DNA of 38,481 bases. Origin: an uncultured Croceitalea sp. (GTDB taxonomy: Bacteria; Bacteroidota; Bacteroidia; Flavobacteriales; Flavobacteriaceae). Below the pieces are notes generated by a model, which searched no databases, was not told where the DNA came from, and worked only from the letters and a program-made list of their open reading frames with translations. The position numbers and the translations under genes were made by a program. Within the stretch, counting starts at the first letter, position 1. Every line of letters begins with the position of its first letter. Where the stretch lies: the NCBI GenBank assembly GCA_937959125.1, contig CALGQU010000180.1:1-38481 (forward strand), written 5' to 3'. This document shows, one piece after another, positions 9,148 to 17,975 of the stretch.

Positions 9148-10359
9148 ATGCAAGCAGAGAACCAAAAACCAAATATTGAATTTATTACCCTAATGGCGGC
9201 CCTTATGTCTATTGTGGCCTTAGCCATTGACGCCATATTACCTGCAATCTCGGATATAGGTGTGGCCATCAAAAGTTACAATGCCACGGACAACCAATTG
9301 TTGATTACCATGATTTTTTTGGGGTTGGGTGTTGGACAATTGTTTTTTGGCCCGCTGTCTGATGCTTATGGAAGAAAACCCATTGTTTATTGCGGTTTTG
9401 GGGTTTTTACCCTTGGAAGTTTGATTTGTCTGTTTGCTCCCAATTTGACCGTAATGTTGATTGGGCGTATTTTACAAGGTATTGGACTTTCGGCACCGCG
9501 TACGATGACCATTTCCATTATTAGGGATACCTATAGTGGGGATTATATGGCGCGTGTGATGTCTTTTGTAACCGCATTCTTTATTTTGATACCTGTTGTT
9601 GCGCCGGCCATTGGAAAGGTTATCTTAGATGGTTTTGGATGGGAGGCAATTTTTTACCTACAATTGGTATTTGCATTGGCTGTTGTGGTTTGGTTTTGGA
9701 GGAGACAAGGAGAGACCTTGAGGGAGGAGTTTAAGATACCGATTACCAAAAATGTTTTTTTTGATGGTTTTAAAGAGTTTGTAAAATATTCCGATACTGT
9801 TGCCTTTACCATTATATCCGGATTTATTACGGGAGCTTTTCTGGTGTTTCTAAGTGCATCGCAACACATTTTTGAAACCCAGTACAATCTTAAGGAGGCC
9901 TTTCCTTATATTTTTGCCGCCTTGGCCATATCTATAGGATTGTCCACCTTTACCAATGGCACTTTAGTGCTGCGCTTTGGTATGCGAAGACTTTCTTTTA
10001 TGGCCTTACTTTCTTTTTGTGTTATCGCTTTTGCCTATGTGGTTCTATTTTGGAACCAGCCCAATCCCCATATAGCGGTATTGGTTGGTTTTCTGTTTGT
10101 GCAGTTCTTCTGTTTGGGGTTCTTATGGGGTAATTTTAGGGCCATAGCTATGGAACCAGTAGGCCATATTGCGGGTATTGCAGCGGCGATCAATGGTTTT
10201 ATCTCTACTCTGTTTTCCGTACCCATCGCCACATTCATTGGACAATATCTAAAGGATACCGTATGGCCCATGTTTGTTGGCTTGGCCATTTGTGGATTCC
10301 TAGCCTTATTGATTTTTATACGTTCCAATAAGAAAAAACGGATGGCGGCCGCTATTTGA
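9148..10359 (+). CDS. Bcr/CflA-type MFS multidrug efflux transporter
   Basis: 12-TM pattern; GQLFFGPLSDAYGRKP; RILQGIGLSAPRTMTISIIRD. The given ORF begins at 9124 but the ATG at 9148 fits better. Confidence 0.88.
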   Translation: MQAENQKPNIEFITLMAALMSIVALAIDAILPAISDIGVAIKSYNATDNQLLITMIFLGLGVGQLFFGPLSDAYGRKPIVYCGFGVFTLGSLICLFAPNLTVMLIGRILQGIGLSAPRTMTISIIRDTYSGDYMARVMSFVTAFFILIPVVAPAIGKVILDGFGWEAIFYLQLVFALAVVVWFWRRQGETLREEFKIPITKNVFFDGFKEFVKYSDTVAFTIISGFITGAFLVFLSASQHIFETQYNLKEAFPYIFAALAISIGLSTFTNGTLVLRFGMRRLSFMALLSFCVIAFAYVVLFWNQPNPHIAVLVGFLFVQFFCLGFLWGNFRAIAMEPVGHIAGIAAAINGFISTLFSVPIATFIGQYLKDTVWPMFVGLAICGFLALLIFIRSNKKKRMAAAI

Positions 10360-10413
10360 TTACGTAGTCCAATTAAAACGAATCCTTCTTTAAGGAACTT
10401 CTTTTATGTTTCC

Positions 10414-11493
10414 TTAGGATTGTGGATGAAACACTAACCCACTACACGAGTCTTTTGTAGCTCCGGTCACAGAACGATACACATTGGTCTTTTCCAAAAC
10501 CCGTAAAACACCCATAAACGCAAATACAAGCGCTTCTTTAAATGCGATAAACTTCTTAGGTGGAATTTTTACGTTGCAGGCAGTTCCTATTTTTTCTTGT
10601 AAAACCCGCATGAAAAAAGCGTTTAAGGCACCGCCTCCAGTAACCAACAACCAACTGCCCGTGCTTGGATTTTGGGCTTTTATGGCTTTGGCAATCTGCC
10701 CACAATTATGATGGACCAAGGTGTGTAAGATATCTTCCGGACTGGCCGTACAACCCTCTAGCAAAGGAATTACATCCGATGCAAACCACTCGTACCCCGT
10801 TGATTTAGGATACGGCAATGTGTAGTAGGGGAGGTTGTCTAACTGCGAAAGTAAGGATTGATGTAATGTCCCCGCTGCTGCCATTCTTCCATCCTTGTCA
10901 TATTTCTTTCCTAATTTTTCGGACATATAGTTTAAAGGCATATTGGCCATGCCAATGTCGTAAGCGTATCGTATACCTTCTTTTTTAAAGGAAACATTGC
11001 TAATCCCACCAAGATTTAAACAAAAGGCATATTCGGGCAATAAAAGTTCGTCCCCAACGGGAACCAAAGGCGCCCCCTGTCCTCCTAAAGCAACATCCAA
11101 TGTCCTAAAGTCACAAACTACCTTATGTCCGGATAAATTGGACAATTGTTGGCCATCACCCAATTGAAACGTAAACCCTTCATGGGGCTTATGATGGGAA
11201 GTGTGCCCATGGCTCGCAATAAAATCAACCTGTAGCTTGTGCTTTTCAATGAATTTTTTAGCAGCTAGGCCCAACCATTTTCCATAGGCTAGATGCAGTG
11301 CGCTATGTGATTCCTGGGATAGGGAAATGGCTTTTTTAAGTTGGTCCCTTAATTTTTGATCATAGGCAATGGTTGTACATTGCCTAAGCTCATAATCCCA
11401 ACGCTTTCCGGTATGCCAAATATGGCAATAGGCAAGATCCAGGCCGTCCAAAGAGGTCCCAGACATTAATCCAAGAACATGGTATCGTTGCAT
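10414..11493 (-). CDS. anmK: Anhydro-N-acetylmuramic acid kinase
   Basis: GLMSGTSLDGLDLAYC; SHGHTSHHKP; FRTLDVALGGQGAPLVPVGD; LNLGGISN; VTGGGALN. Confidence 0.95.
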   Translation of the reverse strand: MQRYHVLGLMSGTSLDGLDLAYCHIWHTGKRWDYELRQCTTIAYDQKLRDQLKKAISLSQESHSALHLAYGKWLGLAAKKFIEKHKLQVDFIASHGHTSHHKPHEGFTFQLGDGQQLSNLSGHKVVCDFRTLDVALGGQGAPLVPVGDELLLPEYAFCLNLGGISNVSFKKEGIRYAYDIGMANMPLNYMSEKLGKKYDKDGRMAAAGTLHQSLLSQLDNLPYYTLPYPKSTGYEWFASDVIPLLEGCTASPEDILHTLVHHNCGQIAKAIKAQNPSTGSWLLVTGGGALNAFFMRVLQEKIGTACNVKIPPKKFIAFKEALVFAFMGVLRVLEKTNVYRSVTGATKDSCSGLVFHPQS

Positions 11494-12657
11494 TTACAGT
11501 TTGCTTTTTACCTTCATGATACGCTCATAACTTTTGTTTATCCGGGCTTCCGTCACTTTACCTTCCTCAACCAATTTAAGAATATGTTCCACGGCCTCTT
11601 TGGCAATATTGGGATTGTAAGGCAATTTAACGCAATCTGGTTCATTCTCTGGGCATGGATACGCGTTGTTGGAGAAAAGAAGCATATCCACACCTGCCGT
11701 AATGGCTTTTTCTATGCTTGTCTCAAGATCATAAAAGTTGGAAATGGCCCGCATGTGCATATCATCAGAAATGATAAGACCGTCAAATCCATAGTCCTCT
11801 CGCAACAATCCCCCGATGGTCTTGGGAGAGAGCGTTGCCGGTAACGTATCCAAGTTTTCGTTGTAGACATGGCAGGTCATCAATACTTCGGTCAACCCTT
11901 CTTTTATAAAATGTTCAAATGGGATAAGCTCTTGGGGCGTCCATGTTTTACTCACATCCGCCAATCCTTTGTGGGAATCGTTTTGGGAACTACCATGACC
12001 GGGAAAATGTTTTGGAACGGTGATGATACCCTGTTGTTGGTGTGCTTCCACAAAAATCTTACCGTGCTTCAATACCGTATCTACATCATGGGAAAAGCTC
12101 CGTTCCCTACCGCCTATTATTGGGTTTTCTGGATTGACGTTCAAATCCAATACCGGTCCAAAATTCATATTGATGCCCATATCGGCAAGCTCTTTGGCCA
12201 GCTGGGTAGCCCAAATTTTTGTTGTATCGGCATTATTGATGTTCCCAATGTGTTGGTGGGATATATCGTCTGTAAATCCGTCTACGGATTCCAGACGTTT
12301 TACATTGCCTCCTTCTTCGTCAATACCTATGAATAAAGGTGTGTCGTTGATCCCATGTAACACGGCGGTAAGCTTTTTTAATTGCTGAGGGGATTCCACA
12401 TTCCTTTTTTGCGTAAACTTTGATGGTAAATCCTTGCTGTAGAGGACTACCCCACCAATATGGTACTCGTCCATCATTTGGTACAAAGGGTCTTTAGGGT
12501 TTAAAGCGGTGCCCCTAAAACCGATCATGATCATTTGGCCAATTTTACGTTTAAGGCCATCGTTTCCCAAAGTTTTCTTTTTAGGTTTTGTAGTACAGGC
12601 ACTCAACGCCATGACAAAAATGGTAAGTAATACAGATATAGATCGTTTTTTTTGCAT
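11494..12657 (-). CDS. Glycoside hydrolase family 3 (NagZ-like beta-N-acetylhexosaminidase), lipoprotein
   Basis: KHFPGHGSSQNDSHKGL and GLIISDDMHM (NagZ acid/base loop and nucleophile). Lipoprotein signal MQKKRSISVLLTIFVMALSAC from the internal ATG at 12657. Confidence 0.9.
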   Translation of the reverse strand: MQKKRSISVLLTIFVMALSACTTKPKKKTLGNDGLKRKIGQMIMIGFRGTALNPKDPLYQMMDEYHIGGVVLYSKDLPSKFTQKRNVESPQQLKKLTAVLHGINDTPLFIGIDEEGGNVKRLESVDGFTDDISHQHIGNINNADTTKIWATQLAKELADMGINMNFGPVLDLNVNPENPIIGGRERSFSHDVDTVLKHGKIFVEAHQQQGIITVPKHFPGHGSSQNDSHKGLADVSKTWTPQELIPFEHFIKEGLTEVLMTCHVYNENLDTLPATLSPKTIGGLLREDYGFDGLIISDDMHMRAISNFYDLETSIEKAITAGVDMLLFSNNAYPCPENEPDCVKLPYNPNIAKEAVEHILKLVEEGKVTEARINKSYERIMKVKSKL

Positions 12658-12684
12658 ACATGTGGGTGCTAAATAGATCAAAGA

Positions 12685-12816
12685 TCAGGTATCCATGATA
12701 TCATTGATCTGTTTATAAATAGAAACACAATTGAGGGATAAATCGGCCAAGGGCCCCAAAAACCCACCACCATACAAATCAAAAAGGTTTTTAAGGCTGG
12801 ACTTGTTTTTGGCCAT
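12685..12816 (-). CDS. Very short hypothetical protein (43 aa from internal ATG)
   Basis: ORF only (MAKNKSSLKNLFDLYGGGFLGPLADLSLNCVSIYKQINDIMDT); no recognised motif. Confidence 0.25.
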   Translation of the reverse strand: MAKNKSSLKNLFDLYGGGFLGPLADLSLNCVSIYKQINDIMDT

Positions 12817-12986
12817 AATAGAATATCTAATAACTATTACGAATTTAGTTGTTTTTGGTGAAGTACCGTAGTTGGGCCAATACCCCATATACGTAGTAAT
12901 CCCATGGTTTGTATAAATAGTTGTAATTATCCTTTTATTAGTGACGGGAATTACCGAATTTCCGCTAAAATGTAGTGAACTGAGCC

Positions 12987-13802
12987 ATGGACAACAAGCA
13001 TAAGATTACGGAAAAATCTTCCGACCATAACCATTTGGAAAAACGTTCCACACAAGAATTGCTGATAAGGATCAATGGGGAAGACCAAAAAATTGCGGAT
13101 GCGGTTTACAAGGTAATCCCAAAGATCGAGCAGTTGGTGGATGCTTTGGTAGAGCGCTTCAATAAAGGGGGCAGGTTGTTTTATATTGGTGCGGGTACCA
13201 GCGGACGTTTAGGGATTTTGGATGCTTCTGAAATCCCCCCCACCTTTGGTATGCCCCATGATAGGGTCATTGGTATTATTGCCGGGGGCGACGGGGCTAT
13301 ACGAAAGGCCGTTGAATTTGCGGAGGATGATACCCAACAAGCGTGGAAAGATTTGCAAAAGTTCAACATTACAGCTAACGATACCCTGGTCGGTATTGCC
13401 GCTTCTGGGACAACACCCTATGTTTTGGGTGGAATTGAAGCCGCCAATGATTATGGGGTTTTAACGGCTGGAATCACCAATAACCCGGAATCCCCCTTGG
13501 CAAAATTGGCTAAGATTCCTATTGAGGTATTGGTAGGTCCGGAATTCGTTACCGGAAGCACCCGAATGAAAAGCGGTACCAGTCAGAAGCTGGTCCTTAA
13601 CATGATTTCGACAGCATTGATGATTCGTATTGGTAGGGTAAAAGGCAATAAAATGGTGGATATGCAACTGAGCAATAACAAACTGGTCGATCGCGGAACA
13701 CGCTATTTGGTGGATGCCCTTAATTTGTCCTATGTGGAGGCGGAAAAGGCCTTAAAAAAGCATGGTTCCGTACGGGAGGCCATAAAAGCACATAAAAATT
13801 AG
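12987..13802 (+). CDS. murQ: N-acetylmuramic acid 6-phosphate etherase
   Basis: RLFYIGAGTSGRLGILDASEIPPTFG; GIAASGTTPYVLGGIEAA; PEFVTGSTRMKSGTSQKLVLNMISTALMIRIG. Confidence 0.96.
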   Translation: MDNKHKITEKSSDHNHLEKRSTQELLIRINGEDQKIADAVYKVIPKIEQLVDALVERFNKGGRLFYIGAGTSGRLGILDASEIPPTFGMPHDRVIGIIAGGDGAIRKAVEFAEDDTQQAWKDLQKFNITANDTLVGIAASGTTPYVLGGIEAANDYGVLTAGITNNPESPLAKLAKIPIEVLVGPEFVTGSTRMKSGTSQKLVLNMISTALMIRIGRVKGNKMVDMQLSNNKLVDRGTRYLVDALNLSYVEAEKALKKHGSVREAIKAHKN

Positions 13803-13807
13803 AAGCC

Positions 13808-14905
13808 ATGCAACTTTTTCTGACGCATCCAGAAACGTATCTCTTTTATGGTTGGTGGCAATTTGCGACATGTCTCTTTGCTTTCATAGCTTTACTCTCC
13901 ATATGGTGGCATATAGGTAAGAGACAGAAAGATTTAGGGCAAGTATGGCTTGCGTTGTCCATACTTTGTTGGAGTTTGTCCGGCCTTGTTGAAGTGTATT
14001 TTGCTACCTACGCAGTATCAGATAGTATTTCCCTAAATGGATACCGAAGCATACTTTCTTTGTGCAACAGTTTGTTCATATTATTGGCATTACCTTGGTT
14101 TAGGTATTTGCCCCATTTCTTAAAAGGGATCATTAAATCCAAATTTTGGATCTATATCGTAGGCTTGCCTTTTATTTTTTCAATGCTTCCAACCCTAAAC
14201 AAGATGCTTTCTGGTCGGGAGGGCGTTATCAATGAGCTGGATGTATACTATGCCGTACTTACCCTCATTTTTTTAGGTTTTGTACTGTGGCATTCCTTTG
14301 CAAAGCGTCGTTTAGTATCCTTGGCGTACCTATCCTTGGTTTGTATTCTTATTACATTGTTGGCCCAATTTTATAAAATTAGCGGTTCTACGGTAAACCT
14401 GACCTTGTTTTCGGCCATATTTAAAACTTCCTTGATTATGATATTTTTTGCCCTTGCCCTCAGTTGGGTAAAGGAATTGTCAGAGAATACCATTCCAGAT
14501 GTTTTGAACCTTGGCTTGACGTTTAAAATTGATAAAGAAGGGGATAAGATACATCGATGGGTGATACTATCGGGCTTTTCGAATATTCCAAAAAGGAAAG
14601 TAAAATTATCTACTGCCTCTTTTGAACTGCTCCGGCTTTTTGCCGAGTCACGTAAGTTGGAACCGGAATCATGGTTGGAAATAAAACCAAAGAACCATGC
14701 TTTAAAAGAAAAGAAGTATGACATTAATGATTATAATGAGATCAAAAGGTTGCTTGTTGCGCTGGTAAACGGTCTTTTTGGCAAAGGAAATTGGACCAAC
14801 GAGCTTCATTTAACGCCTTTAAAGAATGTATTTTTTGAACTTTCGGAAAAAAGGGAGCGCAAGATTCGATTGCTGATACCTCCAGAAAATATAGACCTTG
14901 GCTAG
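13808..14905 (+). CDS. Uncharacterised multi-TM membrane protein with soluble C-terminal domain
   Basis: Seven or so hydrophobic segments, then a charged C-terminal domain (VKLSTASFELLRLFAESRK... weakly winged-helix-like). Confidence 0.7.
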   Translation: MQLFLTHPETYLFYGWWQFATCLFAFIALLSIWWHIGKRQKDLGQVWLALSILCWSLSGLVEVYFATYAVSDSISLNGYRSILSLCNSLFILLALPWFRYLPHFLKGIIKSKFWIYIVGLPFIFSMLPTLNKMLSGREGVINELDVYYAVLTLIFLGFVLWHSFAKRRLVSLAYLSLVCILITLLAQFYKISGSTVNLTLFSAIFKTSLIMIFFALALSWVKELSENTIPDVLNLGLTFKIDKEGDKIHRWVILSGFSNIPKRKVKLSTASFELLRLFAESRKLEPESWLEIKPKNHALKEKKYDINDYNEIKRLLVALVNGLFGKGNWTNELHLTPLKNVFFELSEKRERKIRLLIPPENIDLG

Positions 14906-15022
14906 GAGTACCCTCATTTTTGTCAGAACCTCGTTTTCCGACAAATTCAATTTTTTTCCGACTTTTCCGCGTACTTAATCCTATACTTTTCAATTTGCGC
15001 CCTGAATCATAAAACGAGCGTT

Positions 15023-16639
15023 ATGCCATCAGGGTTTTCCACCAAAGTAGTATGTCTGGTTTCTTTACTACTGCCATACCAAGGAACCGCACAGTCAAAA
15101 GGGTTGGATGAGCAAATAAATGACGCTTTTATGCCTTTTGCCATCTGGTGGGAAAACCTGATTTTTTCTGAAGTGACTTTTTTTGGCAACGGTATTCCCG
15201 TTGTTTTGATTCTACTCCTTGGGGGAGCGCTATTTTTCACGTTCTATTTTGGCTTCTTAAACGTTCGGCATTTTACTACGGCAATACAGGTGGTACGTGG
15301 CAAGCATGACGATTTGGAGAAAAAGGCCTTAACACCTTCCACGGATACAAATTCCAATACTACTGATGATGAGGTGGTAAAAGATGAAGGTCACCATGGT
15401 GAAGTAAATCATTTTCAAGCTTTGACAACGGCAGTTTCCGGCACCGTAGGTCTTGGGAATATTGCAATGGTCGCCGTAGCTATTTCCATTGGTGGACCTG
15501 GAGCCACATTTTGGATGATCATTGCAGGTTTGTTAGGAATGTCGTCCAAATTTGTGGAATGTACCCTAGGGGTAAAATATAGGGATATTGATGAAAATGG
15601 CCATGTTTATGGCGGGCCTATGTATTATCTATCCCGAGGACTTAAAGAAAACGGCTGCTCCATATTGGGAAAATTCTTGGCCAGTATTTTTGCAATACTA
15701 TGCGTAGGTGCCTCGCTGGGTGGGGGAAACGCCTTCCAAACCAATCAAGCTGCGGCCCAAATTATAACTAGGTTTGGGGTAGAAGGTGCCAGTTCTGGAA
15801 CCATAATTGGGGTACTTTTTGCACTATTGGTGGGTGTTGTAATTATTGGGGGCATCAAACGCATTGCCAAGGTTACTGAAAGAGTAGTCCCCTTTATGGC
15901 AGCTTTGTATGTGGCTGCCGCCCTTTTTATTATACTTTCAAACTACGATCGTGTTGGCGAAGCCGTACAGTTGATTCTTTCAGATGCTTTCTCACCCAAA
16001 GCAACCATAACCGGCGGTTTTATTGGGGTGATGATACAGGGTTTTAGGCGTGCGGCCTTTTCCAATGAGGCCGGTGCTGGATCGGCCGCAATAGCGCATG
16101 CTGCCGTAAATACCCGGTATGCGGCTTCTGAAGGTCTGGTAGGACTTTTAGAACCTTTTATTGATACTGTTCTTATTTGTACGATTACTGCCTTAACCAT
16201 CATCATTTTTAATGTAGATGGCACCTTTGTTTATGGAGACGTCATTGACCAACAGGTCTTAATGGCGGATGGCAGTAGGATCGGCGGTGTAAACCTAACG
16301 TCCATGGCATTTGAAAGTGCTATTCCGGGATCTTCCTATGTTTTGGTTATAGCGGTTGTTCTGTTTGCTTTTTCAACCATTATCTCTTGGTCCTATTATG
16401 GATTGCAAGCTTGGAAATATATATTTGGTCGCGGGAAGGCCTCTGACCTTATCTACAAAATTATTTTTCTCCTATTTACCATTCTTGGAGCCGCAATTAC
16501 CCTGGACGCCGTAATAAAATTTTCGGACGCCATGATTCTTGCGCTGGTTTTTCCTAATATTTTAGGCTTGTTACTGCTCTTTCCAAAAGCAAAACAGGAA
16601 TTGGTCAGGTATTTAGGGATACTTAAAACCGGGGCGTAA
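15023..16639 (+). CDS. Alanine/sodium symporter (AGCS) family protein
   Basis: FQALTTAVSGTVGLGNIAMVAVAISIGGPGATFWM; GGPMYYLSRGL; GFRRAAFSNEAGAGSAAIAHA. Confidence 0.94.
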   Translation: MPSGFSTKVVCLVSLLLPYQGTAQSKGLDEQINDAFMPFAIWWENLIFSEVTFFGNGIPVVLILLLGGALFFTFYFGFLNVRHFTTAIQVVRGKHDDLEKKALTPSTDTNSNTTDDEVVKDEGHHGEVNHFQALTTAVSGTVGLGNIAMVAVAISIGGPGATFWMIIAGLLGMSSKFVECTLGVKYRDIDENGHVYGGPMYYLSRGLKENGCSILGKFLASIFAILCVGASLGGGNAFQTNQAAAQIITRFGVEGASSGTIIGVLFALLVGVVIIGGIKRIAKVTERVVPFMAALYVAAALFIILSNYDRVGEAVQLILSDAFSPKATITGGFIGVMIQGFRRAAFSNEAGAGSAAIAHAAVNTRYAASEGLVGLLEPFIDTVLICTITALTIIIFNVDGTFVYGDVIDQQVLMADGSRIGGVNLTSMAFESAIPGSSYVLVIAVVLFAFSTIISWSYYGLQAWKYIFGRGKASDLIYKIIFLLFTILGAAITLDAVIKFSDAMILALVFPNILGLLLLFPKAKQELVRYLGILKTGA

Positions 16640-16701
16640 AAAGGCAAAAATAGTTTGTTGGTCTTGCTGTTTCAGGGAGTGGATTTTCTTCCTGCCCATG
16701 C

Positions 16702-17823
16702 CTAAGGTTGAGGTATCAGTTTGTAAATCCCTTTGCCCTCTACGGCAACATAAATAAAACCATTGGGGCCTTGCCGTACATTGCGTACCCTGCCAATACC
16801 ATCCATCAACTTTTCCCTATAAACCACCTTGTTGTTTTCCAGTTGTAACCGCTCCAAGTATTGAAAAGCAAGGGAACCTACCAATAGGCTACCTTTCCAG
16901 TTTTTATAGCGATCCGTGCTTACAAAGGTCATTCCACTTGGGGCAATGGAAGGCGTCCATTGGTATACAGGTTGTTCCATACCGGGTTGGGAAGTCTTAT
17001 CCGTAATTTTTGTGCCAATATAATTGATGCCATAGGTGATTACTGGCCATCCATAATTTTTCCCTTTTTGAACAATGTTGATTTCGTCCCCACCCCTAGG
17101 ACCATGTTCATGGCTCCAAATGGCGCCCGTAACAGGATGCTTGGTCAAGCCTTGGAGGTTTCGGTGTCCATAACTAAAAATGGCTTCTTTGGCTTTTACT
17201 TTCCCTACAAAAGGATTGTCTTTTGGGATTTTTCCGTCATCATAAATGCGGTATACCTTTCCGCCATCCCTGGTAATATCTTGTGGATTTACATCCCGGT
17301 TACCTCGATCACCAATGGTAAAGTAGAGATATCCTTCGTTGTCAAATTCCAAACGGGAACCCCAATGTTGTCCTTTTTTGGTATTGGGGACCCCTTTATA
17401 GAGGAGTTCCTTTTTGATTAGTTTGTTTGCAGAAAGTTGTGCACGCATAATGGCCGTATTACCGCCATTGCCAGGTCCTTCGGGGGAGGAATAGGAAAAA
17501 TAAATCCAGCCGTTGGTATCATAATTGGGATGTAGTTCCAAATCCAATAAGCCCCCTTGCCCGCGGACCAGAATTGGGGGCAATCCTTGGATTTCAGTCA
17601 ATTGCCCATTTTTAAATTGTAGTAATTTTCCTTCTTTTTTAGTGATTAATATGGAGTTATCCGGTAGAAAAACCATACCCCAAGGATCCTGTATGTTGGG
17701 AACAACTAAATCTACTGTAAATGAGTTAGTTACCGGGTTTTTAATGGTATTGTCCGTACTTTGCGCACAACTCTGAAAGAGCAGTACAACGAAAAAATAG
17801 GGGTACAATGCAAGTTTTTTCAT
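16702..17823 (-). CDS. PQQ-dependent sugar dehydrogenase (soluble aldose dehydrogenase-like), lipoprotein
   Basis: DPWGMVFLPDNSILITKKEGKL; GGLLDLELHPNY; SHEHGPRGGDEINIVQKGKNYGWPVITYG. Signal with lipobox FQSC; start set to ATG 17823 (MKKLALYPYF). Confidence 0.9.
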   Translation of the reverse strand: MKKLALYPYFFVVLLFQSCAQSTDNTIKNPVTNSFTVDLVVPNIQDPWGMVFLPDNSILITKKEGKLLQFKNGQLTEIQGLPPILVRGQGGLLDLELHPNYDTNGWIYFSYSSPEGPGNGGNTAIMRAQLSANKLIKKELLYKGVPNTKKGQHWGSRLEFDNEGYLYFTIGDRGNRDVNPQDITRDGGKVYRIYDDGKIPKDNPFVGKVKAKEAIFSYGHRNLQGLTKHPVTGAIWSHEHGPRGGDEINIVQKGKNYGWPVITYGINYIGTKITDKTSQPGMEQPVYQWTPSIAPSGMTFVSTDRYKNWKGSLLVGSLAFQYLERLQLENNKVVYREKLMDGIGRVRNVRQGPNGFIYVAVEGKGIYKLIPQP

Positions 17824-17975
17824 AGTTTTATCGTTGGAACTTATGAAAGTGTAGACGAAATTCGGATTTCCGCATTTCAATGAATTTAAAGTTAGTAGAA
17901 ATATAAGTTTAAATAATTACAATTTAATGTAAAGGGCTCCCAAATCCCGGTACATTAAAAAACCAGTCTTAACCT

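Noticed and set aside
16673-16694. CAGGGAG-N8-CTTCCTG hairpin between convergent genes as a terminator
   Set aside because: 7-bp stem with one wobble and no U-tract on either side; too weak to call.
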